Assembly: GCA_903957805.1 (NCBI GenBank)
Contig: CAJBQQ010000038.1
Span: 1 to 6,448, forward strand
Direction of reading: 5' to 3'
Length of the DNA stretch: 6,448 nucleotides
Origin: an uncultured Pseudomonadota bacterium
Lineage (GTDB): Bacteria; Pseudomonadota; Gammaproteobacteria; Burkholderiales; Nitrosomonadaceae
The notes beneath the pieces were generated by a model, which ran no database searches, had not been told where the DNA came from, and saw only the letters and a program-made list of their open reading frames with translations. Made by a program: the position numbers and the translations under genes. Shown piece by piece: positions 1-6,113 of the stretch (within the stretch, counting starts at the first letter, position 1; each line of letters starts with the position of its first letter).

Positions 1-51
1 AACTTCGTCGGAGCATTTACCAAGCGTGCAAAAGAAGTTTATCGGGATTGA
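1..51 (+). CDS. Possible 3' end of an unidentified gene (partial)
   Basis: Frame 1 is open from the window edge to a TGA at 49-51 and encodes NFVGAFTKRAKEVYRD. The composition (aromatic, basic and acidic residues mixed as in an amphipathic C-terminal helix) looks like a genuine protein tail, and its orientation would make it convergent with the minus-strand gene at 230-454. Sixteen residues are too few to assign a family. The other two plus-strand frames are also open over this short stretch, so coding is an inference. No intrinsic terminator is visible after the stop. Confidence 0.4.
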   Translation, partial: NFVGAFTKRAKEVYRD

Positions 52-229
52 CTCCGCCTCTATCAGAAACTAGAGATAACAAGTCAATACCATAAAATAT
101 ATGAGGAATCGCTGCAACTGACTTCTTGCTTGAGTTTCTGAGAAACTAGGAAATGGCGATAGGACTATCAAACAGAAGATTTTAATAGGCAGCTGTTCCG
201 CCTCACAATCGGGCCAGAAAGGAATTCAG

Positions 230-454
230 CTAGGGTTCTAAGTGAAGGCGCCGATGCTCTTCGCTGCAGAAGAATTTCCCTTCAGAGCTGACACTCTCAT
301 TTTTAGGTAGATGTGTACTGCAATGGAGGCAGCAGACCATATCTTCCTCTCCACCGGATGACTCTTCATCACGCTTCTTCACACCACGCAGGTGACGCCT
401 TATTCCCCAGAAGATCAACACACCAATGAGGATGAAGAATATTAGTCTGCCCAA
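230..454 (-). CDS. PP0621-like small membrane-anchored zinc-ribbon protein
   Basis: This 74-residue protein has one hydrophobic N-terminal segment (about residues 4-17), a basic stretch (RRHLRGVKKR, 19-28), an acidic linker and a C-terminal metal-binding-like module. The module has CLHC at 42-45 and C63 followed by H67 (CSEEH), so a C-x2-C...C-x3-H zinc site is likely. C41 is an additional cysteine. Length, N-terminal anchor and the VCCLHCSTHLP...FFCSEEHRR pattern match the uncharacterised PP0621 family of gammaproteobacteria. Its biochemical role is unknown; membrane location with the ribbon in the cytoplasm is my inference from the positive-inside rule. The start is TTG (452-454): no in-frame ATG lies upstream, and a GGAG sits 8 bases before it. 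A GTG at codon 12 would cut off most of the membrane segment, so TTG is preferred. It follows ispB on the same strand after 205 bases. Confidence 0.75.
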   Translation of the reverse strand: MGRLIFFILIGVLIFWGIRRHLRGVKKRDEESSGGEEDMVCCLHCSTHLPKNESVSSEGKFFCSEEHRRLHLEP

Positions 455-462
455 TGAATTGG

Positions 463-466
463 CTCC
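463..466 (-). promoter_or_regulatory. Ribosome binding site supporting the TTG start
   Basis: On the minus strand GGAG is separated by 8 bases from the TTG at 454-452. It is the only good Shine-Dalgarno match in the vicinity and decides for the TTG start, which preserves the complete hydrophobic segment. The GGAG shares its first G with an ATG (468-466) that opens a short out-of-frame reading frame. Confidence 0.55.
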
Positions 467-659
467 ATTACTGCAATAAGTGATTAGGGTGAGAGAAATC
501 GATCCCCATCAACAAAATTTATCAACCCCGCAGAATCCAGATAAGCGTTACTAAGATACCGCCACTCTAGAGTAGGCTTAGAGGTCTATTTTTTAGTTTT
601 GCCGAGTACTTCTTTCCAACAAGGTAAATAATAGAGAAGATCAACCCGATAAACACAGC

Positions 660-1628
660 CTAATAATTTCGCGTGACCGCGAAAACAGCTAATTGTAACA
701 AACACTCTTTGTATTCAGAATTTGGAAGAGACGCAATTGTCGCCGATGCAATATCAGACTCATCTTGTGCCCGCTGCCTTGCGTAATCTAGCGCGCCGGT
801 CTGTTGAATGACCTCAAGTACTGGCTGAAAACCATCCTCTCCACCCTTCTCAATGGCTCTTCGGATGATTGCTGCCTGCTCACTTGACCCTGTCTTTATT
901 GCATAAATTAATGGCAATGTGGGCTTACCTTCGGCCAAATCATCTCCCAGATTCTTGCCGGTATCTTGATAATCACCAGAATAATCCAATATATCATCTG
1001 TCAATTGAAAGGCCGTACCCAGATGCATCCCATATGCAGCCATCGCCTCTTCCTCTGCTGAAGAAGCACCACCTAGAATCGCTCCCAAGCGGGTAGCAGC
1101 CTCAAACAACTTGGCAGTTTTATAACGAATCACACGTAGATAGTTTTCCTCATCAACATCAGGGTCTCGGCAATTGAGCAACTGAAGCACTTCGCCCTCG
1201 GCTATCGTATTGGTTGCGTCAGCAAGCACCTGCATGACCCGCATATTATCGACCTCAACCATCATCTGAAATGCACGTGAGTAAAGAAAGTCACCCACCA
1301 GCACACTGGCTGCATTCCCGAATAGGGCATTAGCAGTCGCCTTACTCCTCCTCAATTCAGATGCATCAACCACATCATCATGCAACAGAGTTGCAGTATG
1401 AATAAACTCAACAACCGCGGCGAGATCGTGGTGACGTTTACCAGAGTAATCAAAAGTGCCTGCAGATAGAATCACCAATGAAGGACGTAGCCGTTTTCCG
1501 CCGCTATTGATGATGTATTCGCTTACCTGACGAATGAGCGCCACATGCGAATGGAGCTTCTCGCGAATAACTTCATCCACAGCGCCCATGTCTTGGGCGA
1601 TTAGACTTCTGATATTTTCAATCGACAC
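660..1628 (-). CDS. ispB: Octaprenyl diphosphate synthase (trans-polyprenyl diphosphate synthase)
   Basis: IspB condenses isopentenyl diphosphate units onto farnesyl diphosphate to make the long all-trans side chain of ubiquinone and menaquinone, in the cytoplasm. The 322 residues match the length of E. coli IspB (about 323) without gaps. Visible are GGKRLRP (43-49), the first aspartate-rich motif LLHDDVVD (81-88; D84, D85, D88), the basic ELRR after it (91-94), the KT pair (170-171), the second aspartate-rich motif DDILD (211-215) and GKNLGDDLAEGKPTLPL (224-240). Both metal-binding motifs are intact. The start is GTG (1626-1628), with CAGG eight bases before it and a promoter just upstream. 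Divergence from rplU is the conserved gammaproteobacterial arrangement. Chain length (C40 or otherwise) cannot be read with certainty; ispB is favoured by context. The TAG stop is followed by a further open stretch in the same frame. Confidence 0.96.
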   Translation of the reverse strand: MSIENIRSLIAQDMGAVDEVIREKLHSHVALIRQVSEYIINSGGKRLRPSLVILSAGTFDYSGKRHHDLAAVVEFIHTATLLHDDVVDASELRRSKATANALFGNAASVLVGDFLYSRAFQMMVEVDNMRVMQVLADATNTIAEGEVLQLLNCRDPDVDEENYLRVIRYKTAKLFEAATRLGAILGGASSAEEEAMAAYGMHLGTAFQLTDDILDYSGDYQDTGKNLGDDLAEGKPTLPLIYAIKTGSSEQAAIIRRAIEKGGEDGFQPVLEVIQQTGALDYARQRAQDESDIASATIASLPNSEYKECLLQLAVFAVTRNY

Positions 1629-1652
1629 GGAGATACCTGTGGAAAAACCGCC

Positions 1653-1682
1653 ATGTTAGGAACGTCCTCACCGGCGTGTCAA
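1653..1682 (-). promoter_or_regulatory. Predicted sigma70-type promoter of ispB
   Basis: Read on the minus strand there is a perfect -35 hexamer TTGACA (1682-1677), an 18-base spacer and TAACAT (1658-1653), which matches four of six -10 positions including the first two and the last. Transcription would start near 1646, leaving a leader of about 18 bases before the GTG. An AT-only tract at 1699-1710 lies just upstream and could serve as an UP element. The prediction rests on consensus matching alone. Confidence 0.6.
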
Positions 1683-1739
1683 GCACGGCAGTAGAGACAA
1701 TTATATATATTCCGCATAAACTCCATTAGCAACAAGCCT

Positions 1740-1768
1740 TTGACCTGATGAGCTTGGCTATGTATAAT
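1740..1768 (+). promoter_or_regulatory. Predicted strong sigma70-type promoter of rplU-rpmA
   Basis: TTGACC (1740-1745, five of six -35 bases), an optimal 17-base spacer and a perfect TATAAT (1763-1768). Transcription should start near 1775, giving a leader of about 30 bases before the rplU ATG at 1804. That leaves no room for a long regulatory leader. It is arranged back to back with the ispB promoter, the two -35 elements being 57 bases apart. Confidence 0.85.
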
Positions 1769-1793
1769 CCGCGCTTCAGTAAAAGCAATATAT

Positions 1794-1797
1794 GGAG
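1794..1797 (+). promoter_or_regulatory. rplU ribosome binding site that decides the start
   Basis: GGAG lies six bases before the ATG at 1804. An in-frame ATG at 1792 overlaps this element and has no good site of its own, so it is not the start. Starting at 1804 gives the N-terminus MYAVIKTGGKQYRV, which is where L21 proteins normally begin. Confidence 0.85.
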
Positions 1798-1803
1798 TCT
1801 GAC

Positions 1804-2115
1804 ATGTATGCGGTCATAAAAACCGGCGGGAAACAGTACCGCGTTGAGGCCGGGGAAAAGCTTAAAATAGAACAGATTCTGGTTGATATCGGCAGCGAGC
1901 TGGTGATTGATCAGGTCTTAATGGTCGCTGACGGTGAAAAAGTCTCAATGGGCAAGCCCCTTGTACTCGGCGCTACAGTCCAAGCGACTGTACTCTCACA
2001 AGGACGCCACGACAAGGTACGTATTTTCAAAATGCGTCGGCGTAAACACTATCAGAAGCATCAGGGACATCGGCAGAATTACACTGAGATCCAGATTACT
2101 GGCATCTCAGCATAA
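1804..2115 (+). CDS. rplU: 50S ribosomal protein L21
   Basis: L21 is a component of the large ribosomal subunit that binds 23S rRNA. From the ATG at 1804 the product has 103 residues, the same as E. coli L21. It begins MYAVIKTGGKQYRV, has the KVRIFKMRRRKHYQKHQGHRQ-type basic segment near residues 72-92 that carries the family signature, and ends with the usual TEIQITGI. An in-frame ATG twelve bases upstream would add four residues, but it lies in the ribosome binding site and is rejected. rpmA follows after 12 bases and the two are surely one transcript from the promoter at 1740-1768. Confidence 0.98.
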   Translation: MYAVIKTGGKQYRVEAGEKLKIEQILVDIGSELVIDQVLMVADGEKVSMGKPLVLGATVQATVLSQGRHDKVRIFKMRRRKHYQKHQGHRQNYTEIQITGISA

Positions 2116-2127
2116 GGAGAGCTCACC

Positions 2128-2385
2128 ATGGCACATAAAAAAGCAGGCGGAAGCTCCAGAAATGGTCGTGATTCACACTCTAAACGACTGGGTGTTAAAA
2201 GTTACGGCGGTGAATTGATCCCTGCGGGTAGCATCATTATTCGTCAGCGGGGAACTCAGATTCATCCGGGCGACAATGTAGGTATGGGCAAAGATCACAC
2301 ACTCTTCGCCAAGATCACCGGAAAAGTAAATTTCTATGTGAAAGGCCCGGCACAGCGCAAAACGGTCAGTATCGTACCGGCTTAG
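2128..2385 (+). CDS. rpmA: 50S ribosomal protein L27
   Basis: L27 is the large-subunit protein whose N-terminal tail reaches the peptidyl transferase centre and contacts tRNA. The 85 residues match the E. coli length. The product begins directly with MAHKKAGGSSRNGRDS, so there is no N-terminal extension of the sort that is cleaved in Firmicutes. The signature GTQIHPGDNVGMGKDHTLFA is at about 42-61. A GGAG at 2116-2119, just after the rplU stop, precedes the ATG by 8 bases. A strong intrinsic terminator follows 20 bases after the stop, closing the rplU-rpmA unit. Confidence 0.98.
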   Translation: MAHKKAGGSSRNGRDSHSKRLGVKSYGGELIPAGSIIIRQRGTQIHPGDNVGMGKDHTLFAKITGKVNFYVKGPAQRKTVSIVPA

Positions 2386-2404
2386 CGTTAATCGGCCCAC
2401 CACG

Positions 2405-2440
2405 AAAAGCCCTGTCCAACGCGATGGGGCTTTTTTGTTT
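2405..2440 (+). terminator. Intrinsic terminator after rpmA
   Basis: AAAAGCCC (2405-2412) pairs perfectly with GGGCTTTT (2427-2434) around a 14-base loop, and the 3' arm runs into a T-rich tail (TTTTTTGTTT, 2431-2440). This is a textbook Rho-independent terminator between rpmA and obgE. Because only about 30 bases separate it from the obgE ATG and no good promoter is visible in between, it more likely attenuates than blocks readthrough into obgE. Confidence 0.85.
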
Positions 2441-2469
2441 GTGGCGTCTGAATTTAAAGAAGTCCTCTC

Positions 2470-3522
2470 ATGAAATTCATAGATGAAGCAGTAATCCAAG
2501 TACTTGCTGGTAAGGGTGGCGATGGCTCAGCCAGTTTCCGTCGGGAGAAATTTATCCCGAGGGGTGGTCCAGATGGTGGCGATGGTGGGCATGGTGGCAG
2601 CATTCTTGCCGTTGCCGACCGCAATATCAATACCTTGGTGGATTACCGATTTGCACGGATGCATCGCGCCAAAAAAGGTGAGAACGGTCACGGTTCAGAT
2701 CGGTATGGCAAGGGTGCTGATGACATTCTTTTGCGCATGCCTGTCGGTACTGTCATCACCAATATTGCTACCGGCGAGGTCATCGCCGATCTCAATCACC
2801 ATCAACAGAAAACCATGCTTGCCAAGGGCGGTGCTGGTGGAATCGGTAATTTACACTTTAAATCCAGTACCAACCGCGCACCACGTCAGTTCACCTTTGG
2901 CGAACCTGGACAGGAGTTCGACCTTAAACTTGAGCTCAAGGTGCTCGCGGATGTGGGGCTCCTAGGGCTGCCGAATGCCGGCAAGTCCACACTGATACGT
3001 GCAGTCTCAGCCGCTCGTCCAAAAGTCGCAGATTACCCCTTCACCACACTGCACCCAAATCTGGGTATGGTACGGGTAGATCAGAATCGCAGCTTTGTAA
3101 TGGCAGATATTCCAGGCCTGATAGAAGGTGCTGCGGAAGGGGCAGGACTCGGACACCGCTTCCTCAAGCACCTTGCCCGCACACGGTTATTGCTGCATTT
3201 AGTGGATATCGCGCCAGTTGATGAGAGCATTAACCCCGTCCGCGATGCAAAGGCCATCGTAAAAGAGCTAATGAAATACGATGAATCCCTCTACCAGAAG
3301 CCACGCTGGCTTGTACTCAACAAGACCGACATGCTGCCTGAGGGTGATCGTGAAAAAATTTGTAAAAAATTCATCCGGAGCTTGGGCTGGAAGGGGAAAA
3401 CATTTATCATTTCAGCCCTTACCAACGAGGGCTGCAAGGAGTTAACCTACGCCATCATGGAAAGCCTAGAGAAGGAGTTCCAGAAGTCCGAAGAGTCTGA
3501 TGGAGCGATACCAAATGATTGA
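2470..3522 (+). CDS. obgE: Obg family GTPase ObgE/CgtA
   Basis: Obg is an essential GTPase that acts on the 50S subunit in late assembly and links it to growth and stress signalling. Residues 1-158 form the glycine-rich Obg fold (GGKGGDGS-like start at 14-20, GGPDGGDGGHGG 32-43, GGAGGIGN 120-127). The G domain follows: G1 GLPNAGKST (166-174), switch I FTTLHPNLG (191-199), G3 DIPGL (213-217), G4 NKTD (284-287) and G5 SA (315-316). All nucleotide-binding motifs are intact. With 350 residues it is shorter than E. coli ObgE (about 390), the difference lying in the variable C-terminal tail, which here is a short acidic stretch. The ATG has an AAAGAAG site (2456-2462) seven bases upstream. The yhbE gene found between rpmA and obgE in E. 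coli is absent. proB follows after 53 bases. Confidence 0.97.
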   Translation: MKFIDEAVIQVLAGKGGDGSASFRREKFIPRGGPDGGDGGHGGSILAVADRNINTLVDYRFARMHRAKKGENGHGSDRYGKGADDILLRMPVGTVITNIATGEVIADLNHHQQKTMLAKGGAGGIGNLHFKSSTNRAPRQFTFGEPGQEFDLKLELKVLADVGLLGLPNAGKSTLIRAVSAARPKVADYPFTTLHPNLGMVRVDQNRSFVMADIPGLIEGAAEGAGLGHRFLKHLARTRLLLHLVDIAPVDESINPVRDAKAIVKELMKYDESLYQKPRWLVLNKTDMLPEGDREKICKKFIRSLGWKGKTFIISALTNEGCKELTYAIMESLEKEFQKSEESDGAIPND

Positions 3523-3575
3523 TTCTTATTTCTTTCAGAGCACGAATAGTCAGCTGAATTAATTTAAAAATTGCC

Positions 3576-4694
3576 ATGCAGTCAGTTCTAAAAAATTCCC
3601 GTCGTATTGTTATTAAAGTCGGTAGCAGCCTCGTCACGAATCAGGGACAAGGCCTAGACCATGCTGCGCTGTCACTCTGGGCCGCACAGATTGCTCGACT
3701 TAAACAAATGGGCAAGGAAATTGTACTGGTCTCCTCGGGCGCAATCGCCGAAGGCATGCAACGCCTAAACTGGAAAAAGCGTCCACACGCGCTGCACGAG
3801 TTACAGGCTGCTGCCGCTGTTGGGCAGATGGGATTAGTACAGGCCTATGAATCCTGCTTCCGTGAACATGGCCTACAAGCTGCTCAGGTACTCCTCACTC
3901 ACGAGGATCTCTCTGACCGTAAACGCTATCTCAACGCCCGTTCAACCCTGACAACGCTACTAAACCTAAAAGTCATTCCCGTCATCAATGAAAATGATAC
4001 GGTAGCGACTGATGAAATCCGTTTTGGGGATAATGACACACTGGCCGCCCTGGTAACTAATCTAATCGAGGCCGATGCACTGGTGATACTCACCGACCAA
4101 CCCGGGTTATTCACAGCCGATCCACGTAAGGATCCCCAGGCCACACTGATCGACGAGGCTAAGGCTGGTGACCTGGCCCTAGAAACAATGGCTGGTGGTG
4201 CCGGCAGTGATATCGGACGCGGCGGCATGCTGACCAAAGTCATCGCTGCAAAACGCGCTGCACGTAGCGGCGCACACACGATCATCGCATCAGGTCACGA
4301 GACTGATGTCCTCATCCGTCTTGCTCAGGGAGAAGCGATCGGCACCCAACTGCTGGCCGAGACCATGCCGCTGGCAGCACGCAAGCAGTGGCTCGCGGAT
4401 CATCTACAAGTCCGTGGCAAGGTCATCCTAGATGCGGGTGCGGTAGAAGCACTCTCATCCGGCGGCAAGAGCCTGCTACCGATCGGTGTAACCAAGGTCA
4501 GTGGTGATTTCGAGCGTGGAGAGGTAGTGATCTGCCTTGATCTAGCGGGCAATGAAATTGCTCGTGGGCTTATTAACTATAGTGCCGCGGAAACCAGAAA
4601 AATTCAGCAGCGGGCAAGTCATGAAATTGAAGGTGTCTTGGGCTACGTGGATGAGTTGGAGCTGATCCATCGAGATAATCTAGTTCTGCTCTGA
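3576..4694 (+). CDS. proB: Glutamate 5-kinase with C-terminal PUA domain
   Basis: ProB phosphorylates glutamate to gamma-glutamyl phosphate, the first and feedback-controlled step of proline synthesis. The 372 residues cover the amino acid kinase domain (about 8-260) and a PUA domain (about 278-370), as in E. coli ProB. Visible are KVGSSLVT (14-21), VSSGAIAEG (52-60), PVINENDTVA (135-144), FGDNDTLAA (150-158), LTDQPGLFTADPR (172-184) and the GRGGMLTK stretch (214-221). By alignment from memory, D111 and E147 correspond to E. coli D107 and E143, positions whose change relieves proline inhibition, so feedback control is probably retained. An in-frame TGA at 3555-3557 limits any N-terminal extension, so ATG 3576 is the best start although no Shine-Dalgarno sequence precedes it. 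No proA is adjacent. The obgE-proB order is common in gamma- and betaproteobacteria. Confidence 0.97.
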   Translation: MQSVLKNSRRIVIKVGSSLVTNQGQGLDHAALSLWAAQIARLKQMGKEIVLVSSGAIAEGMQRLNWKKRPHALHELQAAAAVGQMGLVQAYESCFREHGLQAAQVLLTHEDLSDRKRYLNARSTLTTLLNLKVIPVINENDTVATDEIRFGDNDTLAALVTNLIEADALVILTDQPGLFTADPRKDPQATLIDEAKAGDLALETMAGGAGSDIGRGGMLTKVIAAKRAARSGAHTIIASGHETDVLIRLAQGEAIGTQLLAETMPLAARKQWLADHLQVRGKVILDAGAVEALSSGGKSLLPIGVTKVSGDFERGEVVICLDLAGNEIARGLINYSAAETRKIQQRASHEIEGVLGYVDELELIHRDNLVLL

Positions 4695-4752
4695 GAAAGA
4701 AAGGCTTAGCGAGAGTATCAGACTCTGAAGGGACCACCCGTCTAGATATATT

Positions 4753-4820
4753 GGAACCTGACACGAGGCTCCCTATCGCTTCCCATCGTGCCATCACTAG
4801 CAGACCTCGTTGTCAGGTCC
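4753..4820. repeat. Imperfect inverted repeat in the convergent gap
   Basis: The left arm GGAACCTGACACGAGG (4753-4768) pairs with the right arm CCTCGTTGTCAGGTCC (4805-4820) in 15 base pairs with one unpaired base on each side (A4755 and one T of 4810-4811). The loop is 36 bases. It lies between the convergent ends of proB and the CNP1-like gene, but neither strand has a T-tract after the stem, so it is not a standard intrinsic terminator. It could limit readthrough with Rho, protect 3' ends, or be a remnant of a small repeat element. Confidence 0.65.
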
Positions 4821-4903
4821 CTGTCATAACACCATGAAACTATTTCTGTATCTGCTCTAGAGAGATATTAAGCTTGGCATGAACTAAAGCCCACCCGCTA
4901 TGA

Positions 4904-5467
4904 TTACTGAATCACGCGCGGATGACTGCCCCTTTTCAGGGCTTGGATTGCCTCTTCTTCATTCTTTACAATGATATGAGTCGGGCAGAAGAAATATCTA
5001 GCAAGCGCTCGTTGGGCATAGTGCTGGGGTATATTTTCAAGCTCCTCCCATTTCGATACCCGTGCCCGCGCCCAAGTCTTATCGTCACGGCCAAGGGCGT
5101 AGAGCCTTCTTCCGGTATTGTGAAATTTAAATATCAATATCTCACCCTTCGCCTCCTGGCTTGCACACCTCATACCCTCATAGCTTATATTCATCGCTCC
5201 TCCAGGTGACTTGATGACTAGACTGTAGAGTACTACGCCATCCTCCTCGACCTTGATAGAAGGAGCGTCAATATAATGAAGATTCTTACTGGCAGGCCCT
5301 GCATCAAACAATAACAGGTTCTCTTGCTTGGGAAAGGCAGGCAATTGTGCCAGCAGTTCAGTCCAAGTTTTTTCGCTATCATATTCTTTATCAAATCCCT
5401 TCTGATCCTGCTGCTCGGCGAAGACTGCAATCGGCAGTAAACAGAGCAATAGGATGATCTTTCTCAT
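4904..5467 (-). CDS. CNP1-like family exported protein
   Basis: The 187-residue product begins with a clear Sec signal peptide: MRK, a leucine-rich core and AVFA|EQ cleavage after residue 17. No lipobox is present, since C9 sits in LLLC inside the core. The mature part matches the CNP1-like family (cryptic neisserial protein 1): W35, LPAFPKQENLLLF (42-54), EEDGVVLYSLVIKS (74-87), NISYEGMRC (93-101), RLYALGRDDKTW (121-132) and ARYFFCP (157-162). C101 and C161 are the only cysteines left after export and probably form a periplasmic disulfide. No function is established for the family. Its ATG overlaps the DUF3501 stop (ATGA, 5467-5464) and no strong ribosome binding site precedes it, so translation is probably coupled. 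It converges with proB; in many betaproteobacteria a CNP1-like gene follows proB on the same strand. No intrinsic terminator is visible downstream. Confidence 0.85.
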   Translation of the reverse strand: MRKIILLLCLLPIAVFAEQQDQKGFDKEYDSEKTWTELLAQLPAFPKQENLLLFDAGPASKNLHYIDAPSIKVEEDGVVLYSLVIKSPGGAMNISYEGMRCASQEAKGEILIFKFHNTGRRLYALGRDDKTWARARVSKWEELENIPQHYAQRALARYFFCPTHIIVKNEEEAIQALKRGSHPRVIQ

Positions 5468-6057
5468 GACACTGGCGCCAAGTCGCCGACGAGTGATTCG
5501 CGAACCGCTACATCTATCGATTCAATCATTACTTGATATGCCGAATGATCAATTCCCATACTCAGGACAGCACCCTGTTGCAGCGCCCGAACCGAGTCCT
5601 TGGAGAGTTCAAAACGGAGGAAATGTACCGAAGAGGTCTTCTCCTCATTCTCCCGCTCTAGGTCTTCATCAGCGATGGCGTAGATTGGATCATGACCTTG
5701 CACCCTCACCCATACCGTGTCCTCTATACCAATCAACTGTGTCAATCTGATAGCACGCTCGTCAGGGTCAATGTATTCGATCATCATGGTCGACTTCCAG
5801 TTACTGCCATCAGGAACAAGAACACCGTAAGTTTGCAACTCGTCGAGTATTCCCACTTCTTCAAATATTTTCTCAACCCTCAGCATTTCCTGAATTTGAT
5901 AGCGAATGGTCAGCTCATCTTCAAAAATGAGTGTTACGTTTTTACCCAGTTGGACTCTTCGATTTTTCTTGTGTGACATCACACGAGCGCGAAACTCTTG
6001 TCGCTCCTTCGAATAAGTCTCAAGGGTCATCAGGCTATCACGGCTAATTTGAGGCAT
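5464..6057 (-). CDS. DUF3501 family protein
   Basis: The 197-residue protein matches DUF3501, a family of unknown function. Conserved features visible are FRARVMSHKKNR (22-33), FEDELTIRYQIQEMLR (45-60), IFEEVGI (64-70), VPDGSNWKSTMMIEY (81-95), GIEDTVWV (110-117), AIADEDLE (127-134) and KTSSVHFLRFEL (140-151). It has no signal peptide and no membrane segment, so it should be cytoplasmic, and no cysteine, so it cannot itself bind an Fe-S cluster through cysteines. The ATG at 6055-6057 has an AAGGAAG site a few bases upstream, part of which lies in a perfect palindrome. The gene follows the Fe-S protein by 56 bases and overlaps the CNP1-like gene by 4. In other proteobacteria DUF3501 genes sit beside this Fe-S protein type and a rubrerythrin, suggesting a role in a redox or peroxide-linked process; this is inference. 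Confidence 0.9.
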   Translation of the reverse strand: MPQISRDSLMTLETYSKERQEFRARVMSHKKNRRVQLGKNVTLIFEDELTIRYQIQEMLRVEKIFEEVGILDELQTYGVLVPDGSNWKSTMMIEYIDPDERAIRLTQLIGIEDTVWVRVQGHDPIYAIADEDLERENEEKTSSVHFLRFELSKDSVRALQQGAVLSMGIDHSAYQVMIESIDVAVRESLVGDLAPVS

Positions 6058-6064
6058 GAGTCTT

Positions 6065-6078
6065 CCTTGTTAACAAGG
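6065..6078. promoter_or_regulatory. Perfect 14-bp palindrome overlapping the DUF3501 ribosome binding site
   Basis: CCTTGTTAACAAGG is perfectly self-complementary. On the minus strand its second half supplies the AAGG of the AAGGAAG ribosome binding site, with the ATG about seven bases further on. It could be a dimeric regulator site between the Fe-S gene and DUF3501, or an RNA element modulating access to the binding site. With no spacer between its arms, as a hairpin only a shortened stem could form. No family is assigned. Confidence 0.45.
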
Positions 6079-6113
6079 GCTAGAAAAACGCCCCAAGCAT
6101 TCTGTTTAAGCTC

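Noticed and set aside
185..210. Possible terminator for the PP0621-like gene (AGGC...GCCT, minus strand)
   Set aside because: Only a four-base-pair stem and no proper T-tract.
564..573. Ten-base palindrome ACTCTAGAGT after ispB, with the core CTCTAGAG also at 4855-4862
   Set aside because: Short and AT/GC balanced; two occurrences of an eight-base palindrome are weak evidence of function.
1792..1803. Upstream in-frame ATG of rplU
   Set aside because: It overlaps the GGAG ribosome binding site of the ATG at 1804, and L21 proteins begin at MYAVI.
2504..2965. Plus-strand 153-codon frame inside obgE
   Set aside because: A shifted frame of the Obg fold; the obgE frame carries all conserved motifs.
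3926..4285. Minus-strand open frame of 119 codons inside proB
   Set aside because: Antisense shadow of the kinase domain; serine-, alanine- and valine-rich composition typical of a complementary frame.
4573..4797. Minus-strand open frame of 74 codons overlapping the proB end and the left repeat arm
   Set aside because: Most of it is antisense to the conserved PUA domain, its sequence resembles no family, and it starts inside the inverted-repeat loop.
4834..4860. ATG frame encoding MKLFLYLL followed by TAG
   Set aside because: Looks like the start of a signal peptide, but it is only eight codons, has no ribosome binding site, and nothing coherent follows.
5692..5976. Plus-strand frame antisense to DUF3501
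   Set aside because: The minus-strand DUF3501 frame is fully conserved; this one has no recognisable features.
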